Shown: in pieces, positions 35,781-45,236 of the stretch
Layout: each line of letters begins with the position of its first letter
Numbering within the stretch: the stretch's first letter is position 1
From: Clostridia bacterium
Lineage (GTDB): Bacteria; Bacillota; Clostridia; Oscillospirales; Acutalibacteraceae
Length of the DNA: 45,431 nt
Direction: 5' to 3'
Assembly (NCBI GenBank): GCA_030523605.1
Contig: JAUNIE010000005.1
Span: 1 to 45,431, forward strand
Notes under the pieces: model-generated
What the model was told of the DNA's origin: nothing
The model's database searches: none
Seen by the model: only the letters and a program-made list of their open reading frames with translations
Made by a program: the position numbers and the translations under genes

Positions 35781-35812
35781 ATAAACAACCTCCTTAAATT
35801 AATAAGCTATAT

Positions 35813-35839
35813 TTAGCACTCTTGTTATTCGAGTGCTAA
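35813..35839 (-). promoter_or_regulatory. CIRCE operator (HrcA binding site)
   Basis: TTAGCACTC, 9 spacer bases, then GAGTGCTAA: a perfect match to the CIRCE consensus. It lies in the 5' leader of groES just downstream of the promoter, so groESL should be repressed by HrcA and induced by heat. Confidence 0.96.
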
Positions 35840-35844
35840 CATGT

Positions 35845-35873
35845 ATTTTAGTACCTCTCAAAAAGAAAATCAA
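35845..35873 (-). promoter_or_regulatory. groESL promoter
   Basis: On the minus strand, TTGATT (35868-35873) and TAAAAT (35845-35850) are 17 bases apart, immediately upstream of CIRCE, the usual arrangement. Confidence 0.7.
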
Positions 35874-35955
35874 TAGCTAATTACACTTTTCTCGAATATC
35901 TGTTATTTGCATATTTATTAAAGATGTGCATTGCTATTTATAATTATTTTAGACA

Positions 35956-36993
35956 TTATAATATCGTTCCGCCACCTATGACATAACCATTTTTGTCATA
36001 AAGCACTGCAGATTGTCCGGGTGCAGGAAACTTTTGCGGCTTATCAAATACTATGGTCGCCGTGGTTTCGCTATTCCTAAAAAATTTGCACGGCACTTCC
36101 TTAAATCTTGAACGAATCTTCACAAATGCCGTCATTGTCACATCAATATCGCACGGCAAAATAAAATTCGTGTCTTCAATTTTCATTTCAGATTTGTAGC
36201 CGTCTTCAAGCTCGCTCAAAATAACCAAATTTTTATCGGCGTCGATTTTACTGACATAAAGCGGGCATTTCCAAGATATTCCCAGCCCCTTTCTCTGGCC
36301 AACTGTATAATTTATAATTCCTTTATGTACGCCGATTTTTTCGCCTTTATCGGTCACAAAATCCCCACTTTTGGCTTTTTTATTAAGATAGTTTTCAATA
36401 AATTCGGCATGAGTAATGTCTTTGATGAAACATATATCTTGGCTATCGGTTTTGTGCGCCACAGGCAGACCGTATTTTTCTGCCAGAGTGCGTGTATACG
36501 ATTTTTCGAAATTGCCTATCGGAAATAAAACTTTCGAAAGCTGTTTCTGTGAAAGTTTATAAAGAAAATAACTTTGATCTTTGCTCGTTTCTGATTTTTT
36601 GAGCTTATAAATCTCGCTTTTTTCATCATACTCCACATTGGCATAATGCCCCGTCGCAACGTAATCAAAACCATTTTCGAGAGCATAATCAAGCAAAAGC
36701 CCGAACTTTATTTTCGGGTTGCACTGCACGCACGGATTCGGCGTCCGCCCACGAAGATATTCATTTACAAAATAATCAATCACATTTTTTTTGAATTCCG
36801 TTTCCAAATTCAAAACTCTGTGCTCAATCCCAAGTATTTCCGCAACTTTCTTGGCGTCTTCAATAGTCGCTTCTGCGCTCTTCCCAACAAGGTTCAGCGT
36901 AACTCCCGAAACATCATATCCCTTTTCTTTCAAAATAGCGGCCGTTACGGAGCTGTCAACTCCCCCACTCATGCCAACCAAAACTTTTTTCAT
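35956..36993 (-). CDS. mnmA: tRNA-specific 2-thiouridylase MnmA
   Basis: MnmA puts sulfur on U34 of tRNA-Lys, -Glu and -Gln, with sulfur from a cysteine desulfurase. The 345-residue protein has the PP-loop SGGVDSS (9-15), the catalytic cysteine region NPCVQCN (C91) and the second catalytic cysteine in DICFI (C188), followed by the C-terminal barrel domain. Length is normal. Ribosome binding site GAAAGGAAA. No cysteine desulfurase gene is beside it. Confidence 0.96.
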   Translation of the reverse strand: MKKVLVGMSGGVDSSVTAAILKEKGYDVSGVTLNLVGKSAEATIEDAKKVAEILGIEHRVLNLETEFKKNVIDYFVNEYLRGRTPNPCVQCNPKIKFGLLLDYALENGFDYVATGHYANVEYDEKSEIYKLKKSETSKDQSYFLYKLSQKQLSKVLFPIGNFEKSYTRTLAEKYGLPVAHKTDSQDICFIKDITHAEFIENYLNKKAKSGDFVTDKGEKIGVHKGIINYTVGQRKGLGISWKCPLYVSKIDADKNLVILSELEDGYKSEMKIEDTNFILPCDIDVTMTAFVKIRSRFKEVPCKFFRNSETTATIVFDKPQKFPAPGQSAVLYDKNGYVIGGGTIL

Positions 36994-37031
36994 AATAAAT
37001 TTCCTTTCATTAATATACTAATTTAAATTTT

Positions 37032-37061
37032 ATCATATTTATTCACGGCTACGCAATTCAA
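37032..37061 (-). promoter_or_regulatory. Probable mnmA promoter
   Basis: On the minus strand, TTGAAT (37056-37061) and TATGAT (37032-37037) are 18 bases apart, about 38 bases before the mnmA start. Confidence 0.4.
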
Positions 37062-37094
37062 AATTAGTTTTAGGTACAATTTTTAAAATAATGC

Positions 37095-37123
37095 TTTACA
37101 TATTACAAATTTAATGCTATAAT
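37095..37123 (+). promoter_or_regulatory. rpsO-pnp promoter with extended -10
   Basis: TTTACA (37095-37100) and TATAAT (37118-37123) are 17 bases apart, with TGC directly before the -10. The leader (about 37130-37228) is about 100 bases long and has a TACAAT/ATTGTA stem near 37180-37197; S15 is known to regulate its own mRNA in other bacteria, but I cannot match this leader to a known S15 element. Confidence 0.7.
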
Positions 37124-37228
37124 AGAGCGGTATGTACCCCCTTACTCGGAATAGATATAAGATTTATGCTGGGTTCGCTACAATTTAAAGATTGTAAATT
37201 GGGTAAATTTTAGAAGAGGTGTAGAAAT

Positions 37229-37492
37229 ATGACACAAGAAGAAAAACAAGCTATTATCGCAGAGTACGCTCTCCACGAGGGCGACACGGGTTCGCCTGAA
37301 GTTCAGATCGCAGTTCTCACAAAGAGAATCAACGATTTGACAGAGCACCTAAAGACCCACAAAAAAGACCATCATTCAAGACGTGGACTTTTCAAAATGA
37401 TAGGTAACAGAAGGTCACTTCTCAACTATCTGATAAAAGTTGATATTGAAAGATATAGGTCAATTATCGAGAGACTCGGTATCCGTAAATAA
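37229..37492 (+). CDS. rpsO: Ribosomal protein S15
   Basis: The 87-residue 30S protein binds 16S rRNA early in assembly. It contains [31 protein letters not shown] and the C-terminal [11 protein letters not shown] block, all typical. It precedes pnp, the order conserved in most bacteria. GAGGTG ribosome binding site. Confidence 0.98.
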   Translation: MTQEEKQAIIAEYALHEGDTGSPEVQIAVLTKRINDLTEHLKTHKKDHHSRRGLFKMIGNRRSLLNYLIKVDIERYRSIIERLGIRK

Positions 37493-37545
37493 TGTCGTAT
37501 TTGTAAGTTTTTTTGAAATAAACTTTCAAATATGATTAAATGGAG

Positions 37546-37574
37546 GCAGGCGGCTAAAAATATTAGTTGCCTGC
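37546..37574 (+). promoter_or_regulatory. pnp leader hairpin
   Basis: A 12-bp stem (37546-37557 with 37563-37574) with a 5-base loop; two G-U pairs fit only the plus-strand RNA. No T run follows, so it is not a terminator. In other bacteria a leader stem in this position is cut by RNase III and mediates pnp autoregulation; the same is likely here. A weaker A/T-rich stem lies just before it, after the rpsO stop. Confidence 0.6.
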
Positions 37575-37622
37575 TCGTTACTGTATATAGGAGATTTTAT
37601 TATTTTGGAGATGACAAAATTA

Positions 37623-39713
37623 ATGTTTGAAAATTACAAAGTATTTGAAACAACTTTAGCCGGAAGAAAGCTGGTCATAGAAACAGGAAAATTTGCACAG
37701 CTTGCCAACGGTTCGTGTATGGTTCGCTATGGAGATACAGCGGTTCATGTAGCTGTCACGGCTTCAAAAGCGCCGCGTGAAGGTATAGATTTTTTCCCGC
37801 TTTCGGTAGATTTTGAAGAAAGACTTTATTCTGTCGGAAAAATTCCGGGTTCGTTTTCGAAGAGAGAGGGTAAGCCTTCCGATAAAGCGATACTGACATC
37901 AAGAGTAATTGATAGACCTATTCGTCCGCTGTTCCCGAAAGATATGCGCAACGATGTTTCTGTCGTATGTACGGCGATGTCTGTGGACGAAGATTGCTCA
38001 CCTGAAGTTGCAGCAATGATAGGTACTTCAATTGCGCTGAGCATTTCCGATATTCCTTGGGGCGGACCGATTTCGGCGGTTTTTGTCGGACTCGTGGGCG
38101 GAGAAATAATCATCAATCCAACCGCCGAGCAGAGGAAAAAGTCAGACCTGTCTTTAACGGTTGCATCTACGGAAACACTGATTCCTATGATTGAAGCAGG
38201 GGCGAATGAAGTTTCCGATGAAACGATGTACGAGGCGATTTTAAAAGCGCACGAAACCAATAAAGAAGTAATTAAGTTTATAAATGAAATAAAATCAGAA
38301 ATCGGAAAACCAAAGTTTAAATATGAGAGCTCAGCACCTTCGGAAGCTATGCTCGAAGCGGTTGAAGCCTATGCAAAAGATGATTTGGAAGTAGCGCTCT
38401 ACACAGACGATAAAACGGTTCGAGATGAGAATTTAGATCCGATTTATAAAAAAGTTCATGAAAAATTTGACGAAATTTATCCAGGTGCGGAGAAGAAAAT
38501 CGATGAATGTATGTATCTCGCTCAAAAGCATATCGTAAGACGCTGGCTGATTGATGAGCAAAAACGTGTTGACGGCCGCAAAATGGACGAAATCAGACCT
38601 CTTAACGCACAGGTCGGACTTTTACCGAGAGTTCATGGTTCGGGCATGTTTACAAGAGGACAAACCCAAGTCTTGACGGCGCTTACGTTAGGTCCGATTA
38701 GCGATCGACAAATGCTTGACGGAATCGACAGTGAAGAATTCAAAAGATACATGCACCATTATAATTTCCCGTCGTATTCCGTTGGTGAAACACGTCCGAG
38801 CAGAGGCCCCGGACGTCGTGAGATAGGTCATGGAGCGCTGGCTGAAAAAGCGCTTGTTCCTGTAATTCCGAGTGTTGAAGAATTCCCTTATGCACTGCGT
38901 TTGGTTTCGGAAGTTCTGTCGTCTAACGGCTCGACTTCACAAGCGTCTGTTTGCGGTTCGACCTTAGCCCTTATGGACGCAGGTGTACCGATAAAAGCAC
39001 CGGTTGCGGGTATTTCGTGCGGACTCATCACAGACGGCGATAAATTCATGACGATGGTTGATATTCAAGGTCTTGAGGATTTCTTTGGGGATATGGACTT
39101 CAAAGTTGCAGGCACTCATAAGGGTATTACGGCAATACAAATGGATTTAAAAATACAAGGGCTCACAAAAGAGATAATCAAAGAGGCGCTCGAAAAGACG
39201 CATAAAGCAAGAGATTACATACTTGACGAAATAATGCTGAAGGTCATCGATAAGCCCAGAAAAGATTTATCGCCATATGCGCCGAAAGTTCTGTCAACGA
39301 CAATCGAAGTCGACAAAATTCGCGATGTTATCGGACCAGGCGGAAAAGTTATTCAAAAAATTTGTGCCGATTTTGACGTTAAAGTTGATATCGAAGAAGA
39401 CGGCAATGTGTTTATTATGGGCGTTGACGTTGATAACTGCAGAAAAGCTTTTGATACCATTAAAAACATAGTTACAGACCCTGTAGTCGGCGCTGTTTAT
39501 ACGGGTAAAGTTGTGCGTCTTATGGATTTCGGTGCGTTTATCGAGTTTGCGCCAGGCAAAGAAGGCATGTGCCATATTTCGCAGGTCGCACACCGCAGAA
39601 TTAATAAGATTTCCGATGTTTTATCGGTCGGGCAAGAGGTCAAAGTACGCATAAGCGAAATTGACAGCAGAGGAAGAATAAATCTATCTATGAAAGAGTT
39701 TTCAGATTTATAA
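37623..39713 (+). CDS. pnp: Polyribonucleotide nucleotidyltransferase (PNPase)
   Basis: A phosphorolytic 3'-5' exoribonuclease of mRNA decay. The 696-residue protein has two RNase PH domains (the second with SRGPGRREIGHG), a KH domain with IGPGGKVIQKI, and a C-terminal S1 domain (YTGKVVRLMDFGAFIEF). The start is chosen by homology (family proteins begin at MF-NYK); ATG at 37611 and TTG at 37605 are also possible, since AGGAG lies 11 bases before the TTG and TGGAG 12 bases before the ATG used. Confidence 0.96.
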   Translation: MFENYKVFETTLAGRKLVIETGKFAQLANGSCMVRYGDTAVHVAVTASKAPREGIDFFPLSVDFEERLYSVGKIPGSFSKREGKPSDKAILTSRVIDRPIRPLFPKDMRNDVSVVCTAMSVDEDCSPEVAAMIGTSIALSISDIPWGGPISAVFVGLVGGEIIINPTAEQRKKSDLSLTVASTETLIPMIEAGANEVSDETMYEAILKAHETNKEVIKFINEIKSEIGKPKFKYESSAPSEAMLEAVEAYAKDDLEVALYTDDKTVRDENLDPIYKKVHEKFDEIYPGAEKKIDECMYLAQKHIVRRWLIDEQKRVDGRKMDEIRPLNAQVGLLPRVHGSGMFTRGQTQVLTALTLGPISDRQMLDGIDSEEFKRYMHHYNFPSYSVGETRPSRGPGRREIGHGALAEKALVPVIPSVEEFPYALRLVSEVLSSNGSTSQASVCGSTLALMDAGVPIKAPVAGISCGLITDGDKFMTMVDIQGLEDFFGDMDFKVAGTHKGITAIQMDLKIQGLTKEIIKEALEKTHKARDYILDEIMLKVIDKPRKDLSPYAPKVLSTTIEVDKIRDVIGPGGKVIQKICADFDVKVDIEEDGNVFIMGVDVDNCRKAFDTIKNIVTDPVVGAVYTGKVVRLMDFGAFIEFAPGKEGMCHISQVAHRRINKISDVLSVGQEVKVRISEIDSRGRINLSMKEFSDL

Positions 39714-39748
39714 AAATACATTTAGTTGACCATTTTGGAGGCATTTTT

Positions 39749-40828
39749 ATGAATTTAAAACTGAAAAATTCATTACTATTGTTATCTTTAATCGTGGTCG
39801 GTTCGGCGTTTTGCTTTTTCAACGTTATGAGCCATACCGAAGAAATCAAGATGATGGACGAGCCTTCGGGCGATATCAAAGTTTCGGTGATTGTCCCTGT
39901 TTACAACACCGAAAAATATCTTGACGAATGCCTTAGGAGCATTGAGAATCAGACACTCCGAGAAATCGAAATAATTCTAGTAAATGATGGTTCAAAAGAC
40001 GGTTCACGTAAAATTCTGGAAGAACATGCGAAAAATGACGAAAGAATAAAAGTAATCAATCAAGAAAATGCGGGAGTTGCGGCGGCTAGAAATCACGGAC
40101 TCAGAGAAGCGCATGGTGATTATGTTGCGTTTGTTGATTCCGATGACGTTATTGCGCCGTGGGCTTACGAAAAGCTTTATGCAAGCGCTAAAAAGTATCG
40201 TGTAAACGTGGTAGCTTCAGAGCTTACCAAGTTTGAAGACGGTACAGAACCCGATATAAATTCAATGAAATACGATGATTCAAAAGTAAGCTTTCATAAG
40301 CGCAGAAAATACCAGAACCCTTTTTATGATATGATTGATAATACCGCCTTTATGGTTACGAAAATATATAGGCGTTCGTTCCTTGCCGAGAATAATATAT
40401 GGTTCAAAGAGGGCGTTACGCACTACGAAGATGGACTTTTTAACTTCTTGGTTTTCGCAAGGCTTAGGGAAGTTGTACAGGATAAAAATCCGTTCTACTG
40501 CTACCGTATAGATAGACCTGGTTCAGCTGTTACGGAATTTAATGCAAAAAAAGTTTTGAAGGCCTCAACAACAGTTTCCAAAGAGCTGGTCGAAAATTTC
40601 GATTTATTTAATTTCAATCGTGGTTCCGAGTGGCTTGTTTCGAAGATACTGGACCTTAATTACCAGCACATAACCAAAGATACACAAGATGAAAACGATA
40701 AAAAATACTTTGCGAAAATTGTCGTAGATTTAATTACGGAAAAGTTAATAAATGAGCAAGGCGTAAAAATGCTCGACTGGCAGAAAAAACAGTTTAACGA
40801 ACTCAAAAATATTGCGTACCCCGATTAA
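39749..40828 (+). CDS. Family-2 glycosyltransferase with N-terminal membrane anchor (1)
   Basis: Encodes 359 residues. Residues 1-28 are a basic N-terminus plus hydrophobic span, then a GT-A domain of family GT2: VSVIVPVYNTEKYL (about 46-59), NDGSKDGS and VDSDD with the metal-binding DxD, and a C-terminal YRIDRPGSA motif. Family members usually begin directly at the VSVI motif, so the anchor is an addition. With Lys before and Glu/Asp after the span, the catalytic domain is predicted outside, where sugar nucleotides are absent. GGAGG ribosome binding site. Paralog of the next gene. Confidence 0.82.
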   Translation: MNLKLKNSLLLLSLIVVGSAFCFFNVMSHTEEIKMMDEPSGDIKVSVIVPVYNTEKYLDECLRSIENQTLREIEIILVNDGSKDGSRKILEEHAKNDERIKVINQENAGVAAARNHGLREAHGDYVAFVDSDDVIAPWAYEKLYASAKKYRVNVVASELTKFEDGTEPDINSMKYDDSKVSFHKRRKYQNPFYDMIDNTAFMVTKIYRRSFLAENNIWFKEGVTHYEDGLFNFLVFARLREVVQDKNPFYCYRIDRPGSAVTEFNAKKVLKASTTVSKELVENFDLFNFNRGSEWLVSKILDLNYQHITKDTQDENDKKYFAKIVVDLITEKLINEQGVKMLDWQKKQFNELKNIAYPD

Positions 40829-40872
40829 TGAATTTTGCATTTAAGAAAGATTTTAATGAGGTGCTTTGATTT

Positions 40873-41952
40873 ATGAACAAACTCTTGAAAAAATTTTTGG
40901 GCGCTGGCATTTTAGTTTTAGTTTTGGCGATAACCGGAATATTGGTCTTTAAAAATATAATGTCAAAAACTGGGAAAACCGAGAATTCCAATAAAAATGA
41001 TACCGTTTCAGTGGTTATTCCGGTTTACAAAGTGGAAAAATATCTTGACGCATGTCTTAACAGTGTTGAAAATCAAACCTACGACGATCTCGAAATTATC
41101 TGCGTAAATGACGGTTCCCCCGACAATTCGGGAGAAATTTTAAAGAAACATCAGGAGAAAGATAAAAGAATTAAAATCATTGACCAAGAAAACAAAGGGC
41201 TGAGCGGTGCAAGAAATGCAGGAATGGAAATCGCAACAGGCAAATGGCTATATTTTGTAGATTCGGACGACATGATTGCACCCTATGCCATAGAAAAAAT
41301 TGTAAAGTCCGCAAAAGAGTACGATGCCGATATGGTAAAATTCGAAAAAATCAATTTTGAAGATGGTCAACAAATAAATATTACAGAATATCCGTATAAA
41401 AAATCCGAACTCCGCCTTTACGAAATTGAAGGAAAAGAAAATCCTTTTGAATTTTTTGATATGAGAGAAGTTTACGTTTGGGAAAGACTGTATAAGCGTT
41501 CGTTTTTGACGGAGAATAATATTAGTTTCAAAGAAGGCGTTATTTGCGAGGACGTACTGTTTACGTGGAAATGCGAACTTTACGCCAAAAAGCTCGTAAA
41601 AGATGACAATCCGTACTATTTCTACCGTGCAAATCGCAAAGGTTCGATTATGGACAGCGACTTCAAAAATTTAGAAAGACGTCTGGAAAGTTTTTTCACA
41701 ATGGTAAACGAACTTGTTGAAATGCGGCCGGAATTTGATTTTGAAAATATTGATAATCAATTCCTCTACATGATGCTGGATTTGTTCTACGAACCGATAA
41801 AGTACGGTCTGGAAAAGAATCCCGCCGATCAAAAAGTATTTGCAAAGCGAGCAATTCATATCCTAAAGGATGAGTACATAGATAAGTATGACGTTCAGCC
41901 AAGCGAAAATCATGCCAAGAAAATCAAGGATTTGGAAACGATTGCAATGTAG
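40873..41952 (+). CDS. Family-2 glycosyltransferase with N-terminal membrane anchor (2)
   Basis: Encodes 359 residues, the same length as its tandem paralog at 39749. A hydrophobic segment (about 8-28) precedes the GT2 domain: VSVVIPVYKVEKYL, NDGSPDNSGE, VDSDD and the late YFYRANRKGS motif. Charges on both sides of the span are positive, so its orientation is unclear. Substrate unknown; it could add sugars to wall polymers, capsule or an exported target. Starts 44 bases after the first copy with a weak GAGGTGC ribosome binding site. Confidence 0.82.
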   Translation: MNKLLKKFLGAGILVLVLAITGILVFKNIMSKTGKTENSNKNDTVSVVIPVYKVEKYLDACLNSVENQTYDDLEIICVNDGSPDNSGEILKKHQEKDKRIKIIDQENKGLSGARNAGMEIATGKWLYFVDSDDMIAPYAIEKIVKSAKEYDADMVKFEKINFEDGQQINITEYPYKKSELRLYEIEGKENPFEFFDMREVYVWERLYKRSFLTENNISFKEGVICEDVLFTWKCELYAKKLVKDDNPYYFYRANRKGSIMDSDFKNLERRLESFFTMVNELVEMRPEFDFENIDNQFLYMMLDLFYEPIKYGLEKNPADQKVFAKRAIHILKDEYIDKYDVQPSENHAKKIKDLETIAM

Positions 41953-41994
41953 CATTTAACCCCAAAATTAATAACTCGGAGGAGTAAAAAGTTA

Positions 41995-43818
41995 ATGAGA
42001 ATGGCAGAAACGCTGTCAAAAGAAAGAATACGTAATTTTAGTATAATAGCACATATAGACCATGGTAAATCCACTTTGGCGGATAGAATTTTGGAACTGA
42101 CAAATTCAGTTTCAAAGCGTGATATGGAGAGTCAAATTCTCGATGATATGGATCTTGAGAGGGAGCGTGGGATTACTATTAAATCTCATGCTGTAAGTCT
42201 TTTTTATAATGCTGATGACGGGAAAGAATATCTTTTTAATCTTATCGACACGCCAGGACATGTCGATTTTAACTATGAGGTGTCTAGGTCTTTGGCAGCA
42301 TGCGAGGGGGCTATATTGGTTGTAGATGCCTCGCAGGGAATTGAGGCGCAGACGCTCGCAAATACATATCTTGCGCTTGATGCAGGATTGGAAATTATTC
42401 CTGTTATAAATAAGATAGATTTACCGAGCGCCGAACCTGAACGAGTTTGTCGGGAAGTTGAAGATATAATCGGTATACCCTGCGATGAAGCACCGAAAGT
42501 TTCGGCTAAAACGGGATTAAACATCAAAGATGTTCTGGAAAGTGTGGTTAAGAATGTACCACCGCCCAAAGGCGATGAAACCGAACCTTTGCAGGCACTG
42601 ATTTTTGACTCGTATTATGATTCATATAAAGGCGTCATTGTATACGTACGGGTGGTAAACGGCCGTGTTAAAGTTGGAGATAAGATTAAGTTCATGGCCG
42701 GCGGCGAGAGTTTTACCGTAACGGAGTGCGGATTTTCAAGGGCAACACATTTAGAATCATGCGATGAGCTTACAGCGGGCGAAGTCGGATATATTTCGGC
42801 ATCGATAAAAACGGTTAGTTCGGCAAAAGTGGGCGATACAATAACGCTCGCAGATGCCCCCGCAAATAAGCCGTTGCCCGGATACCGTGAAGTAAGCCCG
42901 ATGGTGTTTTGCGGAATATATCCGCTTGATGGTTCCAAGTACGGAGACCTAAAAGATGCGCTCGAAAAATTAAAGCTCAGTGATGCATCGCTTTCTTATG
43001 AGCCTGAAACGTCATCTGCATTGGGTTTTGGTTTCCGATGTGGATTTTTGGGACTACTGCATATGGAGATAATCCAAGAACGGCTCGAGCGAGAATATAA
43101 TTTGGATTTGATAACGACTGCGCCGAGTGTTATATACGAGCTTAAACTAACAGACGGAAATACGATTTTTATCGATAATCCCACGAATTACCCGAATGCG
43201 GGCACTATACAAGATTCATTAGAACCCATAACCGATGCGCATATTTACGCTCCGTCAAAATACATCGGGGCGATAATGGAGCTTTGCCAAGAGCGGCGAG
43301 GCGTTTATATAGATATGAAATACATTGATACCGAACGTGTTGATATTCATTATAAATTGCCGCTTAATGAAATTGTGTATGATTTTTTTGATGCACTCAA
43401 GTCGAATACAAAAGGTTATGCATCGTTTGATTATGAGCTTTCGGGGTATCAGTCCTCAGAGCTCGTCAAACTCGATATAATGCTCAACGGCGAAGTGGTT
43501 GATGCGCTCTCATTTATAATTCATCGTGACAAAGCGTATCAAAGAGCCAGAAAAATGGCGGAAAAACTCAAGGAAAAAATACCTCGCCAATTATTCGAAA
43601 TACCAATTCAGGCAGCTATCGGCGGTAAGGTCATCGCCAGAGAAACAGTTAAGGCCATGCGCAAAGACGTTTTGGCGAAGTGTTATGGCGGAGATATTAC
43701 ACGTAAGAAGAAGCTTTTGGAAAAGCAAAAGGAAGGCAAAAAACGTATGCGGCAGCTTGGCAGCGTAGAAATACCGCAAGATGCGTTCATGTCGGTTTTG
43801 AAACTTGATGAAGATTAA
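41995..43818 (+). CDS. lepA: Elongation factor 4 (LepA)
   Basis: LepA is a ribosomal GTPase linked to 30S assembly and back-translocation. The 607-residue protein has [26 protein letters not shown] and [13 protein letters not shown] in the G domain, and the LepA-specific C-terminal domain ending with [16 protein letters not shown] and a lysine-rich stretch. Length is typical. GGAGGAG ribosome binding site. lepA followed by hemW is a common pair in bacteria. Confidence 0.98.
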   Translation: MRMAETLSKERIRNFSIIAHIDHGKSTLADRILELTNSVSKRDMESQILDDMDLERERGITIKSHAVSLFYNADDGKEYLFNLIDTPGHVDFNYEVSRSLAACEGAILVVDASQGIEAQTLANTYLALDAGLEIIPVINKIDLPSAEPERVCREVEDIIGIPCDEAPKVSAKTGLNIKDVLESVVKNVPPPKGDETEPLQALIFDSYYDSYKGVIVYVRVVNGRVKVGDKIKFMAGGESFTVTECGFSRATHLESCDELTAGEVGYISASIKTVSSAKVGDTITLADAPANKPLPGYREVSPMVFCGIYPLDGSKYGDLKDALEKLKLSDASLSYEPETSSALGFGFRCGFLGLLHMEIIQERLEREYNLDLITTAPSVIYELKLTDGNTIFIDNPTNYPNAGTIQDSLEPITDAHIYAPSKYIGAIMELCQERRGVYIDMKYIDTERVDIHYKLPLNEIVYDFFDALKSNTKGYASFDYELSGYQSSELVKLDIMLNGEVVDALSFIIHRDKAYQRARKMAEKLKEKIPRQLFEIPIQAAIGGKVIARETVKAMRKDVLAKCYGGDITRKKKLLEKQKEGKKRMRQLGSVEIPQDAFMSVLKLDED

Positions 43819-43844
43819 TTATTATAAATAAAAAGAGTAGGTGC

Positions 43845-44948
43845 ATGGATATGTCAAATAAAAATTTGGGTATATATATTCATGTGCCTTTTTGCCGCAG
43901 TAAATGTCCTTACTGCGATTTTTATTCACAAACGGACGACAAATATATTGAAAACTATGTTGTGGCGGTTTGTCGGGATTTAGAAATATGGGGCAAAAAA
44001 GTTGATAAGACAGTTGACACTGTTTATTTTGGCGGTGGTACTCCGAGCATACTTTCAACGGATAGTATCTTAAAAATTTTGGGTGCGGTAAAAGGTAATT
44101 TTAAAGTTAATTCGCCTGAAATAACTTTGGAATTAAATCCCGGGGATACTACCAAATTAGATTTTGAAAGATTGCATTTTAATGGTTTAAACAGAGTGTC
44201 AGTTGGGGCGCAATCAATGAGCGACAGTCAACTTAAAGTTTTAGGTCGTAGGCATAATGTGAGCGATGTTAAGGAAGCTGTAAATTTGCTTAAACAATGT
44301 GGAATAAATAATATTTCGCTTGATTTAATTCTCGGGGTGCCCGAGCAAAAAAATTCTGATATAGATAATTTTGTAAATTTTTGTACTGAAAATGATATAC
44401 CGCATATCTCGGCGTATATTCTGAAGATTGAAGAGGGTACACCGTATTATTTTAATAAGTCGGGTTTAAAATTTTTAGATGATGACGAGCTGGCGGATTT
44501 TTATACTTACACTTGCCAAGCGATAAAAAAATGTGGATATGAACACTATGAGATTTCTAATTTTTCAAAGAGCGGATTTGAGAGTCGCCACAATTTAAAG
44601 TACTGGAATATGGATGATTATTTAGGTGTTGGCCCCGCCGCACACAGTTTTTTGAACGGTAAACGATTTTATTATCCGAAAAATTTAAAAGCATTTATAA
44701 ACGACGCTAAAATCGCTTATGAGGAAAGCGATTTAGAAAAAGAATTTATTATGCTTGCGCTGCGCACAAAAAAAGGTCTCATAAACGAATTTTTCAAAAA
44801 AAAAATCGGATACGATTTGCCGAATGTATATTTTAAGCGAGCTAAAAAATTTGAGAAATACGGTTTGGTTAAATGCTCAGCGGATAGTATAAAAATAAAC
44901 GAAAGCGGTTTTTTGATTTCCAACGCAATCATTTCTGAAATAATATAG
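43845..44948 (+). CDS. hemW: Radical SAM protein HemW (heme chaperone)
   Basis: HemW is a radical-SAM, heme-binding relative of coproporphyrinogen dehydrogenase HemN. The 367-residue protein has the cluster motif CRSKCPYCDF (CxxxCxxC), the GGGTPS motif, and HNLKYW (HNxxYW), which distinguishes HemW from true HemN. Start ATG at 43845 after AGAGTAGG; an ATG two codons later is possible. 26 bases after lepA. Confidence 0.93.
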   Translation: MDMSNKNLGIYIHVPFCRSKCPYCDFYSQTDDKYIENYVVAVCRDLEIWGKKVDKTVDTVYFGGGTPSILSTDSILKILGAVKGNFKVNSPEITLELNPGDTTKLDFERLHFNGLNRVSVGAQSMSDSQLKVLGRRHNVSDVKEAVNLLKQCGINNISLDLILGVPEQKNSDIDNFVNFCTENDIPHISAYILKIEEGTPYYFNKSGLKFLDDDELADFYTYTCQAIKKCGYEHYEISNFSKSGFESRHNLKYWNMDDYLGVGPAAHSFLNGKRFYYPKNLKAFINDAKIAYEESDLEKEFIMLALRTKKGLINEFFKKKIGYDLPNVYFKRAKKFEKYGLVKCSADSIKINESGFLISNAIISEII

Positions 44949-44957
44949 ATAAACTGC

Positions 44958-45005
44958 TATGTTAAAGTTTATAACATAGAAAAAGTCGAGATTTGTCGAT
45001 ATAAT
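44958..45005 (+). promoter_or_regulatory. Toxin promoter with upstream dyad
   Basis: TATAAT (45000-45005) is the probable -10; no good -35 is visible. Upstream is a perfect 7-bp dyad, TATGTTA (44958-44964) and TAACATA (44972-44978), separated by 7 bases, possibly a regulator site. The same layout occurs 316 bases on. Confidence 0.5.
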
Positions 45006-45046
45006 ATAGGCAGTAGCAAGCCTGCGTCCGAGTGAGGGGCGGTTAG

Positions 45047-45069
45047 TCACTCCTAAAAGGCAGGAGTGA
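45047..45069 (+). promoter_or_regulatory. Hairpin hiding the toxin ribosome binding site
   Basis: TCACTCCT (45047-45054) pairs with AGGAGTGA (45062-45069) across a 7-base loop, burying the AGGAG ribosome binding site of the toxin gene. This is the typical translation block of type I toxin mRNAs. Confidence 0.7.
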
Positions 45070-45074
45070 TGTTT

Positions 45075-45143
45075 ATGGATCAGATTATTACGCTCCTTAT
45101 ACTAATAGTATTTTATGCGATAATGAAAGACATAAAAAAATAA
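45075..45143 (+). CDS. Small hydrophobic toxin, type I TA (Hol-Tox/Fst-like), copy 1
   Basis: Encodes 22 residues: MDQIITLLILIVFYAI followed by a short basic tail MKDIKK. The single membrane span with charged C-terminus is typical of type I toxins and of the putative holin-like toxin family. The ribosome binding site AGGAG is 8 bases upstream but held in a hairpin. The stop codon lies inside the downstream terminator stem. An ATG two codons earlier is too close to the ribosome binding site. The family name is by resemblance only. Confidence 0.68.
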   Translation: MDQIITLLILIVFYAIMKDIKK

Positions 45144-45171
45144 CCGTTCCTCGACCAAAAGTGACGGTTAT
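45140..45171. terminator. Bidirectional terminator of the toxin unit
   Basis: ATAACCGT (45140-45147)/ACGGTTAT (45164-45171). On the minus strand it is followed by seven T and should stop the antisense RNA well; on the plus strand the T run is short and broken, so the toxin mRNA may read through. Confidence 0.65.
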
Positions 45172-45232
45172 TTATAATTGAACCTTTTTGAATAGGACTA
45201 ACCGCATTTCAAACGGTTAAGGGTTTTGCTAC
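45140..45232 (-). ncRNA. Candidate antisense RNA (antitoxin) of copy 1
   Basis: From the promoter at 45237-45264 an RNA of about 90 bases would run toward the toxin gene and end at the shared terminator, overlapping the 3' end of the toxin mRNA. It begins GTAGTAGCAA and contains GCGGTTAGTC, both of which also occur near the 5' end of the toxin mRNA (from 45011, and 45039-45048). Existence and exact ends are inferred. Confidence 0.45.
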
Positions 45233-45236
45233 TACT

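Noticed and set aside
37130..37228. Known S15-binding leader or riboswitch before rpsO
   Set aside because: A small stem is present but the sequence could not be matched to any known S15 leader class by eye.
39749..41952. Tandem glycosyltransferases as a capsule or wall polymer cluster
   Set aside because: No sugar-nucleotide, flippase or polymerase genes are near; only the two transferases are present.
45039..45205. Exact par/fst arrangement with direct repeats
   Set aside because: The shared repeats are inverted, not direct, so the two RNAs would carry the same and not complementary sequence; only the general type I layout is claimed.
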